Origin: Hymenobacter lapidiphilus
GTDB taxonomy: Bacteria; Bacteroidota; Bacteroidia; Cytophagales; Hymenobacteraceae
Reading direction: 5' to 3'
Length of the DNA: 64,000 nt
Assembly: GCF_013377885.1 (NCBI RefSeq)
Contig: NZ_JABKAU010000006.1
Location: forward strand, 1 to 64,000
Each line of letters starts with the position of its first letter. Positions within the stretch are counted from its first letter, which is position 1. The position numbers and the translations under genes were made by a program. The notes under the pieces were generated by a model. The model saw nothing but the letters and a program-made list of their open reading frames with translations, did not search any database and had not been told where the DNA came from. Of the stretch, positions 43,270-51,488 are shown piece by piece.

Positions 43270-43944
43270 ATGAGCTTAGCACTAACTCTCCACTTCCTGC
43301 ACGATCTGGCGGCCCACAACCACAAGGCCTGGATGGACGAGCACCGGGCCCGTTACCACGCCGCTCGTGCCGAGTACGCCACTTTCGTAGAGGAGCTGTT
43401 GCGGCTGGCCTCGGCCGAGCTGGAACCCGGCCTGCAAGGCCTGCGCGCTACCGACCTGATGTTCCGCATCAATAAAAACGACCGTTCGCAGCTCGACCCC
43501 GAGCCTTATAAGCGCCACATGGGCGCGGGTTTTAAGCCCGGGGGCCGGCACACCCCGCGGGCGGGCTACTTTGTGGCCGTGCAGCCCGGCGGCGGCACCT
43601 ACGTGGGGGCAGGGCGCCGCCTGCCCGACGCCGCCGAGCTGGCCCGCATCCGGCAGGAAATCCATTATAACGCCCCGGCATTTCACCGCATGCGCCAGCA
43701 CCCAGAGCTGCTGCGCCACTTCCCGCAAGGGCTCGATACGTCGCAAACGCTCAAGACAGCCCCCAAAGGCTACAACCGTACCGACCCCGATATTGCGTGG
43801 CTGCGGCTCAAAAGCTACTTTGTGTGGCAGCACTTCCCCGATTCGGAAGTGCTGCGTCCCGATTTCCCGGCCCGCGTGCTCGAAGTCTGGCAGGCTGCCC
43901 GTCCGCTGGTAAGTTTCCTGAACGAGGCGCTCGAAGAAAGCTAA
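43270..43944 (+). CDS. DUF2461-family protein
   Basis: 224 residues without a signal. The pattern LTLHFLHDLAAHNHKAWMDEHR at the N-terminus, then MFRINKNDRSQLDPEPYKRHMGAGF and GYFVAVQPGGGTYVGAG, matches the DUF2461 (TIGR02453) family of cytoplasmic proteins. In most members the central motif reads with a Lys/Arg-Asp-Lys-Ser-Pro-Tyr-Lys core; here it is RSQLDPEPYKRH, slightly longer. Function unknown. A long bidirectional hairpin follows the gene. Confidence 0.85.
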   Translation: MSLALTLHFLHDLAAHNHKAWMDEHRARYHAARAEYATFVEELLRLASAELEPGLQGLRATDLMFRINKNDRSQLDPEPYKRHMGAGFKPGGRHTPRAGYFVAVQPGGGTYVGAGRRLPDAAELARIRQEIHYNAPAFHRMRQHPELLRHFPQGLDTSQTLKTAPKGYNRTDPDIAWLRLKSYFVWQHFPDSEVLRPDFPARVLEVWQAARPLVSFLNEALEES

Positions 43945-43951
43945 GGCCGGA

Positions 43952-44017
43952 AACGCAAAAACCCAGCTGTTAGCCAGCGCCTACCCAGGCGCTGGCTAAC
44001 AACCGGATTTTTGCGTT
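43952..44017. terminator. Long bidirectional hairpin
   Basis: AACGCAAAAA at one end pairs with TTTTTGCGTT at the other, with a 14-bp inner stem GTTAGCCAGCGCCT/AGGCGCTGGCTAAC. A-rich and T-rich ends suit termination in both directions. Confidence 0.75.
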
Positions 44018-44025
44018 GAGATACT

Positions 44026-44193
44026 AGACTTATTCCCGAATAAGAAATGGCTGAAATTTTCCGGCGCTTTTAGAAACCAGAAGCTCTTTATCTACCTGGC
44101 CAAGCCAGTATCCTTTGAGTCTTTGAGCAGCGACTGTCTGCGGCTCCAGATATTGGCTGGAAAACAGCTGATTTCTTATTGAGGAACAAGTCT
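44026..44193. mobile_element. Possible MITE-like element
   Basis: A 168-bp, AT-richer stretch bounded by 23-bp inverted repeats: AGACTTATTCCCGAATAAG at the left pairs with CTTATTGAGGAACAAGTCT at the right (three mismatches). ACT occurs immediately outside both ends, which could be a 3-bp target duplication. There is no reading frame inside. It abuts the 3' end of the deoxynucleoside kinase gene. No transposase in the window has matching ends. Confidence 0.5.
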
Positions 44194-44198
44194 ACTGC

Positions 44199-44822
44199 CT
44201 AAAAAAGCCCGAACAAGGTGCTGTTGATTTTGTCGATGACTACGCTCAGGTCTTCGGGATTGTTGACGTAATCGAGGTTGTTGACATCGACGATAAGCAG
44301 CTTGCCCAGATTGTAACTGGCAATCCACTCTTCGTAGTGCTCGTTCAGGTGCTTGAGGTAGTCGATTTTGATGTTGTTCTCGTACCCGCGGCCCCGGCGC
44401 TCAATCTGCTGCACCAGCTTCGGCAGGTCGGCGCGCAGGTACAGCAGCAGGTCGGGCGGGTCGACCATACTGATCATGGAATTGAACAGGCCCAGGTAGT
44501 TCTGGTAGTCCCGCTCACTCATCAGGCCCGACTGGCTGAGGTTGGCCGCAAAAATGTGGGCGTCCTCGTAAATCGTACGGTCCTGGATGATGCCTCTGTT
44601 GGTTTGCTGCAGCGTCTTTATCTGCTGGGTCTGGCGGAAGCGGCTGTTCAAAAAGTATACCTGTAGGTGAAAAGCCCAGCGAGGCATATCGTCGTAAAAG
44701 TCCTTTAAATAAGGGTTGTCGTCCACATCTTCCAGGAATACCTCCCAGTTGAAGTGGTGTGCCAACTTGTTTGACAGGGTGGTTTTACCAGCCCCGATAT
44801 TACCAACTATTGCAATGTGCAT
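44199..44822 (-). CDS. Deoxynucleoside kinase
   Basis: Start at ATG 44822 (MHIAIVGNIGAGKTT), 207 residues. The P-loop is GNIGAGKTT (7-15), the DR(S/T) substrate motif is in IIQDRTIYEDAHIFA, and the LID region is RRGRGYENN. These mark the dNK/dGK/dAK family that phosphorylates deoxynucleosides in salvage. Bacteroidota usually carry one or two such kinases. A perfect TAnnTTTG box, TATTTTTG, lies 26 bp upstream (44856-44849). The gene is somewhat lower in GC than its neighbours. Confidence 0.93.
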   Translation of the reverse strand: MHIAIVGNIGAGKTTLSNKLAHHFNWEVFLEDVDDNPYLKDFYDDMPRWAFHLQVYFLNSRFRQTQQIKTLQQTNRGIIQDRTIYEDAHIFAANLSQSGLMSERDYQNYLGLFNSMISMVDPPDLLLYLRADLPKLVQQIERRGRGYENNIKIDYLKHLNEHYEEWIASYNLGKLLIVDVNNLDYVNNPEDLSVVIDKINSTLFGLF

Positions 44823-44962
44823 GAGCGAAGTGCGGAAAAACAGAGTCGCAAAAATAGCAGTTCCCTTTTCACGACCAGCACCCGACAACTTTCATCGCCA
44901 ATAATTCTATATTTACGTATAATAGTCTTATAAAGCAGTTTCCATCTTCTCACAGCAGTACT

Positions 44963-45409
44963 TTGTTCAAGCTCCAGCCCCTGAGCATTCTCACCGACGA
45001 CAGCGGGAAACGGCTGGCTAGTATCGAGCACGACCCGGCCCGGCAACTGCTGGCGATACGCTGGTTTGGAAACCTCACGGGTGAGCAGGTGATATATGTG
45101 GCCCGCTGCACACTGCAGCTCACGTCTACCAAGCCTTATACCCTGCTACTCAACGATAAAAGCCAGGCTACTGGCGACTGGAGTGATGCGCTGGAGTGGC
45201 TGGAGTACGAGTGGCTGCCACAGGTATTACAAGGCGGCCTGCATGCTATTGCCTATATTTTCACGCCCGATATGCACAACCAGCTGGCCAGCTACCAATT
45301 TATAGAGCGATTGAAACCCTACCTGCGCATTGCGGCGTTCGAGGATGCTCCCGCCGCCATGGAGTGGATGGAGCAGGCTTCTGCCGACCCAAGAATTAAC
45401 CTAGTTTAG
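44963..45409 (+). CDS. Hypothetical protein, STAS/SpoIIAA-like
   Basis: 148 residues from a TTG start; no ATG or GTG fits better. The pattern of strands and helices (LLAIRWFGNLTGEQVIYVARCTL, YTLLLNDKSQATGDWSDALEW, GLHAIAYIFTPDMHNQL, AAFEDAPAAMEWM) resembles the STAS/SpoIIAA-like fold found in many small Bacteroidota proteins. The last motif, with an index-like -AAMEWM- helix, is typical of that group. No function can be given. It is cytoplasmic and stands alone, convergent with the coiled-coil gene at 45645. Confidence 0.6.
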   Translation: MFKLQPLSILTDDSGKRLASIEHDPARQLLAIRWFGNLTGEQVIYVARCTLQLTSTKPYTLLLNDKSQATGDWSDALEWLEYEWLPQVLQGGLHAIAYIFTPDMHNQLASYQFIERLKPYLRIAAFEDAPAAMEWMEQASADPRINLV

Positions 45410-45456
45410 CCGTATGAGCCGTTTCGCAACTCGCCGCCTTCTCGGGCCGAGGCGAG

Positions 45457-45636
45457 CTGCGAAGAACAACGTAGGGGCGGGGCTTAGCTGCGCTGTCCTC
45501 CGGTTGTCCCCGCCCCTACGTTGCAACGAGCTTTACGGGGCCTGCAAACAGTCGGTCAATACCTTGTTCTGGTGGCAGGCGGGGACAACCGGAGGACAGC
45601 GCAGCTAAGCCCCGCCCTTACGCTGTTCTTCGCAGC
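45457..45636. repeat. Family A composite hairpin, copy 6
   Basis: A 180-bp palindrome. The outer flanks GCTGCGAAGAACA and TGTTCTTCGCAGC pair. The left half alone (45471-45520) is a complete small hairpin GTAGGGG...CCCCTAC whose loop contains AGCTGCGCTGTCCTCCGG, and the right half carries the complement of that loop. It lies between convergent genes. Confidence 0.85.
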
Positions 45637-45644
45637 CTGGGTTT

Positions 45645-46304
45645 TTAATTGCGCATCGCGTCCTTTACGTTGCGGGCCTTTTCCAGCGTCCGGAACTCGC
45701 CTTGCAGCGTGCGAATACGCAGGCGTTCTTCCAACGGCAATTGGGTACGCACCTGCTCATAGCGGGCATTGAGACGGCTGAGTACCTCGTCAGCCGTCGA
45801 CCAGTCAGCCTGCGACCAGGCCTTTTTCTCGGTTCGCATGGTTTCAACCAACCGCTGATAGAGGTCGGGCAGCTCGGTGGCACGGGCCCGGCTGATATTC
45901 ACGTTCTCGTTCAGCAACCGGGCCTGGGCCTGAGCGGGCGTAGTGGGCTGGCGGTTGGCCGCGTCGAGGCTATCCTGGCGGGTTGCCCACTGCTGGTAAC
46001 GCACCTTTTGAGCGGCGTACTCACGCTGGCTCTCGGCCGAAAGGCTATCGACGGCCCGGTCGAGCCGACTACTGCGGCGGTCGAACTCGGCTGTAACCTT
46101 AGGGATTTCCCGGCGGGTAACCTCTTCGGCCCGGTCTACCTGCTTGCCAACCCAGCTGCCGAACTCGCTGAGTGTACGTTCGAGGCTGCCGGCCGGCGCG
46201 GGGGCCGTTTTTGAGGTACCTGACTGGGCCTGGGCAACCGGGGAGGCGGCCAGGAGCAGGCTGGTGGCGAATAGCAGGGTAGCGGAGGCAGTATTTTTCA
46301 GCAT
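45645..46304 (-). CDS. Secreted coiled-coil protein of unknown function
   Basis: 219 residues. The signal peptide ends near SPVAQAQ (residue 27). The mature protein is almost entirely charged helix: RTLSEFGSWVGKQVDRAEEVTRREIPKVTAEFDRR and later RLNARYEQVRTQLPLEERLRIRTLQGEFRTLE (quoted here as the regions 43-77 and 174-206), consistent with a coiled coil in the periplasm. No enzyme motif is present. Similar short secreted helical proteins occur in Hymenobacter-type genomes without known role. Confidence 0.65.
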   Translation of the reverse strand: MLKNTASATLLFATSLLLAASPVAQAQSGTSKTAPAPAGSLERTLSEFGSWVGKQVDRAEEVTRREIPKVTAEFDRRSSRLDRAVDSLSAESQREYAAQKVRYQQWATRQDSLDAANRQPTTPAQAQARLLNENVNISRARATELPDLYQRLVETMRTEKKAWSQADWSTADEVLSRLNARYEQVRTQLPLEERLRIRTLQGEFRTLEKARNVKDAMRN

Positions 46305-46458
46305 GGCAGAAGGAAAGAAGCAGATAACGGGAGCGAAAGAAACTCAGTATGCGGCGGTAGAGCCGTTTGGTCAGGAGAGAGGCAATTTCCGGCCCAAAAC
46401 CGTCGAAAGCTGCCAAAGGGTTCGGTTTTGCGCCGGATTATCCCGTTTTTTGCCCCTT

Positions 46459-46980
46459 ATGCCAGCCTCCCCCGCCGCTTCCATCCGCATCCGCCCCGCT
46501 ACCGCCGCCGACATTCCCATCATTCTGGCGCTGGCCGAAGCCACCTGGGAGCCGACTTACCGCTTCATCATCTCGCGCGAACAAATTGAGTACATGTACC
46601 GCGTGATTTATACCGCAGCCTCACTGCAACGGCAGATCAACGAGCAGGGCCACCAGTTTCTGCTGGCTTACGCCGATGGCGAGGCGGCCAGCGGCTACGC
46701 GTCGTTTTCGGCCCAGCCCGAGGCGGGTGTTTTCAAGCTGCAGAAGATTTACGTGCTGCCTTCGCACCAGGGCCAGGGCCTGGGCCAGCAGCTCATCGGG
46801 GCCGTAGAAACGGCCGTATGCGCCGCCGGCGGCCATACCCTCGACCTGAACGTGAACCGCCACAACCCCGCGCTGGCTTTCTACGAACACCTGGGCTTTC
46901 AGCGCCACCACGAAGAGGACATTGCCATCGGCCCCTACTGGATGAACGACTACGTTATGCGCAAGGAGCTTGGGGCTTAG
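46459..46980 (+). CDS. GNAT-family N-acetyltransferase
   Basis: Start at ATG 46459 (MPASPAASIRIRPATAAD), 173 residues; the frame upstream overlaps the divergent secreted-protein gene and is not used. The acetyl-CoA binding motif A is LQKIYVLPSHQGQGLGQQLI with the Q/R-x-x-G-x-G/A loop QGQGLG. NPALAFYEHLGFQRH is the usual motif B. It transfers an acetyl group to an amine of unknown identity. Cytoplasmic. Confidence 0.9.
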   Translation: MPASPAASIRIRPATAADIPIILALAEATWEPTYRFIISREQIEYMYRVIYTAASLQRQINEQGHQFLLAYADGEAASGYASFSAQPEAGVFKLQKIYVLPSHQGQGLGQQLIGAVETAVCAAGGHTLDLNVNRHNPALAFYEHLGFQRHHEEDIAIGPYWMNDYVMRKELGA

Positions 46981-47086
46981 AAGGATACTGGCAGCGTGTG
47001 GCCGGGCGGAGGCGCCAGCCGTATAGTTCTGCTTACTTTGCTTACCAACTCATTCACCGACTCACACTTTCACTGATTTACCCAAC

Positions 47087-47371
47087 ATGGCCACCAAACT
47101 TACTGTCCTCAGCAATGGCTCACTCCGCGTAGACGGAACCGATTTCGAACTCGTTGATGCCCAGGGAAACTCGTACGGCCTCGCCGGCCGGGAGCGAATC
47201 AGCATCTGCCGCTGCGGCCTTTCGGCCAACAAGCCGTTCTGCGACGGCTCGCACAAAAACCACTTCGAGCACAATGCCGTGGCCTTCGACCTGCCGGCCC
47301 CCGGCACTGCCCCGGCCAAGCCCACCCCGCCGCCTGCCGCCCCCGATGCCGGCGGCCAGCCGCTGGGCTAG
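47087..47371 (+). CDS. CDGSH iron-sulfur domain protein
   Basis: 94 residues. The zinc-finger-like CDGSH motif CRCGLSANKPFCDGSH supplies three cysteines (41, 43, 52) and one histidine (56) that bind a 2Fe-2S cluster, as in mitoNEET. The C-terminal tail of about 25 residues is rich in Pro and Ala. A role in redox or iron-sulfur handling in the cytoplasm is expected. It is convergent with the acyl-CoA-binding protein gene, with a long hairpin between them. Confidence 0.93.
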   Translation: MATKLTVLSNGSLRVDGTDFELVDAQGNSYGLAGRERISICRCGLSANKPFCDGSHKNHFEHNAVAFDLPAPGTAPAKPTPPPAAPDAGGQPLG

Positions 47372-47395
47372 CCTCTCCTGCTTCGTTAGTTTCCG

Positions 47396-47467
47396 GAAGC
47401 TTCAGGCCCCAAACAAAAGCGCCCGCTACGTTTGTAGCGGGCGCTTTTGTTTGGGGCCTGAAGCTTC
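47396..47467. terminator. Bidirectional terminator with a 34-bp perfect stem
   Basis: The left arm ends AAACAAAAGCGCCCGCTAC and the right arm begins GTAGCGGGCGCTTTTGTTT, with a 4-nt loop. It lies between two convergent genes. Confidence 0.8.
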
Positions 47468-47489
47468 TGCCTTGAAGAGGGCTACCGGC

Positions 47490-47741
47490 TTAGAATAAAG
47501 AATTCACGAAATCGACGTACTCCTGGCGGGCATCGTCCTGGGTTTTGCCCTTCTGGCCGGCCCAGGCATCGTACTTGGCAATGGCTTTAAAATCGAATCC
47601 ACCGGGCCGGTCGCCCGAAACGTCGCCCTCGCTGCCCTGCTTGTAGAGGGAATACATTTTGAGCAGGGTCGTGTTGTCGGGCTTGGCGGGCAGCTCTTTG
47701 CTGCGGGCGGCGGCGGCTTCAAATTCTTCGGGAGTGGCCAT
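47490..47741 (-). CDS. Acyl-CoA-binding protein
   Basis: Start at ATG 47741 (MATPEEFEAAAARSK), 83 residues, the normal size. The four-helix ACBP fold is recognised from LLKMYSLYKQGSEGDV, with the YxLYKQ motif, then FDFKAIAKYDAWAGQKGK and AYVDFVNSL-like end (QEYVDFVNSLF). It binds long-chain acyl-CoA in the cytoplasm. Small soluble ACBPs occur in a subset of Bacteroidota and elsewhere in bacteria. Confidence 0.92.
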   Translation of the reverse strand: MATPEEFEAAAARSKELPAKPDNTTLLKMYSLYKQGSEGDVSGDRPGGFDFKAIAKYDAWAGQKGKTQDDARQEYVDFVNSLF

Positions 47742-47894
47742 AGTTGAATGTGGTAGATGGAGAGAATGGGATGAATGTGGCTGATTGGCCGATACGCCGC
47801 CACAGCTACAAAAAAGCCAGCGGCTATCGGCCAAAAGCCGTCAGCTGAGATTCCAGCCGGTTTCAAGGTACGGATTGCCCCGGAAATAGTCGGC

Positions 47895-47924
47895 TTGCAG
47901 CGTTTATTTTCCGCCTATCTTCCG
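47895..47924 (+). promoter_or_regulatory. Putative promoter of the amidohydrolase gene
   Basis: TTG (47895-47897), 18 bp, TATCTTCCG (47916-47924), then the ATG at 47962. Confidence 0.5.
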
Positions 47925-47961
47925 ACTCCGCAATCCTTCTTGCGGCACTTTTCCTGCCTTT

Positions 47962-49257
47962 ATGCTGAAACCGCTTCTTACCAGCCTGCTATTTGGTGCC
48001 GCTTTGCTGGCCTCGGCCCCGGCCGCGCTGGCCCAGAAAACCTACCTGCACTGCGGCCGCCTGCTCGACATGCGCTCCGACCGCGCCCAAACCGCCATGA
48101 CGGTGGTGGTGGAAAATGGCCGGGTGCTGGCCGTAGAAAAGGGCTACTCCTCCCCCACCGGCCCCCAGGACCAGGTTATAGACCTGAAAAACCGCACCGT
48201 GCTGCCCGGTCTCATCGACTGTCACGTGCACCTGGAGGGCGAAACCAGCAAGGATAACTTTCTGCGCGAATTCACCGAAAACCCCGCCGATGTGGCGTTC
48301 GGCTCGCTAACGCATGCCCGTAAAACCCTGCTGGCCGGCTTTACCACCGTGCGCGACCTGGGTGGCTCGGGGGTGAACGTGGCGTTGCGCAACGCTATCA
48401 ACCAGGGCAAAGTAGTGGGGCCGCGCATCTTCACGGCCCGCAAGGCTATTTCGGGCACCGGCGGCCACATGGACCCCACCAACGGCTACCGCCTTGATCT
48501 GATGGGCATACCCGGCCCGATGGATGGCGTGATTAACAGCCCCGACGAGGCCCGGCAGGCCGTGCGCGAGCAGTACAAGCGCGGGGCCGACCTCATCAAA
48601 ATTGCCAGCACCGGCGGCGTGCTCAGCGTGGCCAAAGACGGCTCGGCAGCCCAGATGACGGAGGCCGAAATTCGGGCCGTAGTGGAAACCGCACGCGACC
48701 TGGGCCTGGCCGTGGCCTGCCACGCCCACGGGGCCGAGGGCATGAAGCGCGCCATTCGGGCGGGCGTGACGAGCATTGAGCACGGCACGCTCATGGACGA
48801 TGAAACGATGAAGCTGATGGTGAAGAACGGCACCTGGTACGTGCCGACCATAACGGCCGGCAAGTCGGTGGCCGACTCGGCTAAAATCCCGAATTACTAC
48901 CCGCCGCTGGTAACACCCAAGGCTCTGGCCATCGGCCCGAAGCTGCAGGGCACTTTCGGGCGGGCCTACAAGGCGGGCGTTAAAATTGCGTTTGGCACCG
49001 ATGCGGCCGTGTTCCGGCACGGGGCCAACGGGCTGGAGTTCCGCTACATGGTGGAGGCCGGCATGCCACCGCTGGCCGCGTTGCGCTCGGCCACCGTATC
49101 GGCGGCCGAGTTACTGGGCCAGTCGGAAAACCTGGGCACGCTCGAAGCCGGCAAGCTCGCCGATGTGGTGGCCGTGGAGGGCGATCCGCTCCAGGATATC
49201 GGGGCCATGCAGCGGGTGCGCTTCGTGATGAAGCAGGGCGTGGTGTACCAGCCGTAG
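47962..49257 (+). CDS. Secreted amidohydrolase (imidazolonepropionase/prolidase-like)
   Basis: 431 residues with a signal peptide (PAALAQ, residue 25). The amidohydrolase metal ligands are visible: HVH at 88-90 in LIDCHVHLEG, a lysine in LIKIAST, histidines in CHAHGAEG and SIEHGTL, and Asp in FGTDAAVF. The ends of the chain (start and KLADVVAVEGDPL) form the usual small beta domain. Members of this branch hydrolyse dipeptides or imidazolonepropionate-like ring compounds; the substrate is not known. It is probably periplasmic and stands alone. Confidence 0.9.
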   Translation: MLKPLLTSLLFGAALLASAPAALAQKTYLHCGRLLDMRSDRAQTAMTVVVENGRVLAVEKGYSSPTGPQDQVIDLKNRTVLPGLIDCHVHLEGETSKDNFLREFTENPADVAFGSLTHARKTLLAGFTTVRDLGGSGVNVALRNAINQGKVVGPRIFTARKAISGTGGHMDPTNGYRLDLMGIPGPMDGVINSPDEARQAVREQYKRGADLIKIASTGGVLSVAKDGSAAQMTEAEIRAVVETARDLGLAVACHAHGAEGMKRAIRAGVTSIEHGTLMDDETMKLMVKNGTWYVPTITAGKSVADSAKIPNYYPPLVTPKALAIGPKLQGTFGRAYKAGVKIAFGTDAAVFRHGANGLEFRYMVEAGMPPLAALRSATVSAAELLGQSENLGTLEAGKLADVVAVEGDPLQDIGAMQRVRFVMKQGVVYQP

Positions 49258-49482
49258 CAACTTCGGCCCGCGCCACAGGACCCAGCCGAAAAAACCGGCC
49301 CCAAAGAACTGGCCTGACGAGCAGGAAAGAGGGATTATGAAAAATAATTGTCACTCCGGGAACTTTTACACAGAAACCGGGCACGATTGTGGTACCGTGC
49401 TTTACAGCTGCCGATGTCCGGCACTACCCTGCTGGCCAGCAGGTTTATATATCTCTTTTTTACCCTTTACCGCTCGCTTATT

Positions 49483-50139
49483 ATGAACCGCTACCCTATG
49501 CCCGGAGCCGCTGCTTTGCTGCTGCTGGCCGCCACTGCCCACGCCCAGCAGCAACAGCTACCCCAAACGCCTCAGCCCACACAGCAGCAGCCATATCAGC
49601 AACCTGCCAACCCGTATGCCTACCCGCAATCGGGCCAGTCGCCAGCCTCATTATACCGGCGTTCGGCCCTGGGTATAACCCTAGGCTGGGGTGCGCCCTA
49701 CGGCTGGGGCTTTGATTATGCCCACATGGTTTCGCCCCGGGTCGATGTGAATGCCGGCTTCGGACTGGGCATCAGCGGAGCCAAAATCGGGGTCGGCAGC
49801 CGCTTTTATGTAGCTCCCGAAAAGAAGGTTTCGCCTTACTTTGGCGCCAACCTGGTACTCTCTAGCGCAACCAATAACTCGCTGGACGTTGATGGTGATT
49901 ACACGGAATATACCACCAAATCCAACGCCGTATTAAACCTGCGCTCGGGCCTGCGCTGGCAGCCAGGCCGGGTAGGGCTGCTGGGTACGCTGGGCTACGG
50001 CGTGCGCCTCGGCGGCGACCCCATCGTATATAGCTCTGCCTACCCCAACCCCACTCAGCTCACCCGCGACCTTGCCCAGGCAATAGGGCCGGGCGGTCTG
50101 GAACTGTCGCTCGGCATGAGCATCGGGCTGGGCCGCTAA
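49483..50139 (+). CDS. Outer-membrane beta-barrel-like protein
   Basis: The ATG at 49483 (MNRYPMPGAAALLLLAATAHAQ) gives a signal peptide; the longer frame from 49348 does not. 218 residues: after a Gln/Pro-rich stretch (QQQLPQTPQPTQQQPYQQP) come amphipathic beta strands with alternating aromatics (GITLGWGAPYGWGFDY, VGSRFYVAP, SGLRWQPGRVGLLGTLGYGVRLGG) and an end MSIGLGR, as in small outer-membrane barrels. No enzyme signature. A hairpin terminator follows. Confidence 0.68.
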   Translation: MNRYPMPGAAALLLLAATAHAQQQQLPQTPQPTQQQPYQQPANPYAYPQSGQSPASLYRRSALGITLGWGAPYGWGFDYAHMVSPRVDVNAGFGLGISGAKIGVGSRFYVAPEKKVSPYFGANLVLSSATNNSLDVDGDYTEYTTKSNAVLNLRSGLRWQPGRVGLLGTLGYGVRLGGDPIVYSSAYPNPTQLTRDLAQAIGPGGLELSLGMSIGLGR

Positions 50140-50191
50140 GACTGGTTCAACAACATGCTCCGCCACCCACAAGCTACGTCTAGCCTGTAAA

Positions 50192-50222
50192 AGCCCGACA
50201 CCGACTTGGTCGTCGGGTTTTT
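50192..50222 (+). terminator. Intrinsic terminator
   Basis: CCCGAC pairs with GTCGGG, with extra pairs inside, followed by TTTTT, after the barrel gene. Confidence 0.65.
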
Positions 50223-50268
50223 GCTGGCCGGGCTTACTGCCGAATCTCAGCGCTGCCGACGCATCTGG

Positions 50269-51303
50269 TCAAGGCTTTTTGGGCGGCAATAGCATCAGTT
50301 TCAGGTTCAGGCGCACCACGTCGCCCATGCTGCGGCAACGGCTGAACTGCTCGATACCGTGGTGGCGGTTAAGCTCCTGCTTGAGCTGGCTGACCTTCTC
50401 GGGCGTCGAAACGGTATCGTGACGCAGGCAGTCGATGAGGTCTTTGAGGCGGTGGCGCTCCGAGCGCGCCCGGCGGGCCATCAGGGTGCGCTCCTCGGCC
50501 TGGTACTGCCGGATGTTTTCGGGCTTGAGCAGCCGGCTGCACAACTGCACAATGGCCCGGTTATCCTTGAAAAACTGCGGCAGGTACATGTTCTTCTTGC
50601 CCTCGTAGCACTGCTGGTCGAAGTCGATGGCCCGGACCCGGTACTGTTCGTCCTCAAAGTCCAGCGTCACATCGACGATGTAGTTGTAGGCCCGCATGTC
50701 GCCCAGCAGCCGCGCAAAGCACCGCTCATTAAACTTCACGAACTCTTTGGCCATGCGCACCTTATTGAGGTGGGGGCGTGCGAGATGGTGACGGATAAAA
50801 TCGTCGCCGGGAATACCGGCAATGTGCTCCTCAATAAGCGTGTTGCCATTGAGCAGGTAGGTAATGCTGTTGGGCGAGAGAATATGCTCCAGCTCGAGGC
50901 CGTACACCCGGGAGGCATCGGCCTTTTTCACGTAGAAATAATCGTGGTTGTCGTTGAGCTGGTTGACGATGCGCACCCGAAAGGGCTGGCTGTTGCCGAA
51001 GCGGCAATAATCGATGCGGTCGGCCTGCAGGTGCCGAGTAAACGAGAGGTCGCCGGCAGTTTTGAGCAGGGCGTACACTTCGGTCAGGCCCTGGCTGAGC
51101 TCACGCAGGGCGTTGGGTTCGTAGTACACCGTTTCCCAGAGCGTATCGTTGCCCTGTCGGTCGAGCAGCGGATAGGCACCCGTAAAGCGGGCCAGGTCGG
51201 CGTAGGTAACGGGCAGCTTAGTGGCGCGGTCGTACTCGACGAGGTACTGCTGCAGCCGTTCACCCACCGGGTAGGTAATCTTCTTTTTGGAAATAAGCGT
51301 CAT
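50269..51303 (-). CDS. Unknown protein with a kinase-like catalytic pattern
   Basis: Start at ATG 51303 (MTLISKKKITYPV), 344 residues, no signal. I do not recognise the family by name. The middle of the chain reads like a protein-kinase fold: CFARLLGDMRAYNYIVDV fits the HxDxxxxN catalytic loop (here GDMRAYN) and YRVRAIDFDQQCYEG fits the DFG-type metal loop (DFD). The upstream part (RVRIVNQLNDNHDYFYVKK) could be the ATP-binding beta sheet with a lysine. Homologous long proteins occur in Bacteroidota. If correct it may phosphorylate a small molecule or protein. Confidence 0.55.
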   Translation of the reverse strand: MTLISKKKITYPVGERLQQYLVEYDRATKLPVTYADLARFTGAYPLLDRQGNDTLWETVYYEPNALRELSQGLTEVYALLKTAGDLSFTRHLQADRIDYCRFGNSQPFRVRIVNQLNDNHDYFYVKKADASRVYGLELEHILSPNSITYLLNGNTLIEEHIAGIPGDDFIRHHLARPHLNKVRMAKEFVKFNERCFARLLGDMRAYNYIVDVTLDFEDEQYRVRAIDFDQQCYEGKKNMYLPQFFKDNRAIVQLCSRLLKPENIRQYQAEERTLMARRARSERHRLKDLIDCLRHDTVSTPEKVSQLKQELNRHHGIEQFSRCRSMGDVVRLNLKLMLLPPKKP

Positions 51304-51488
51304 ATACAGCTGGTCGGGCAGAAGAGGAAAATACGGCGGCATGCGGGCCGGCCGGAGTGGCATGGCTACCAGCGCCGCAGGCACTAATACGCCGGGCGGG
51401 GCCAGACGGGCTGAAAGTACAGTTTCTGCCCTCAACTGGCAGCCGAATTGTATCTTCGTTGTCGTCAAGCCTTTGGTCGGAATCTGCT

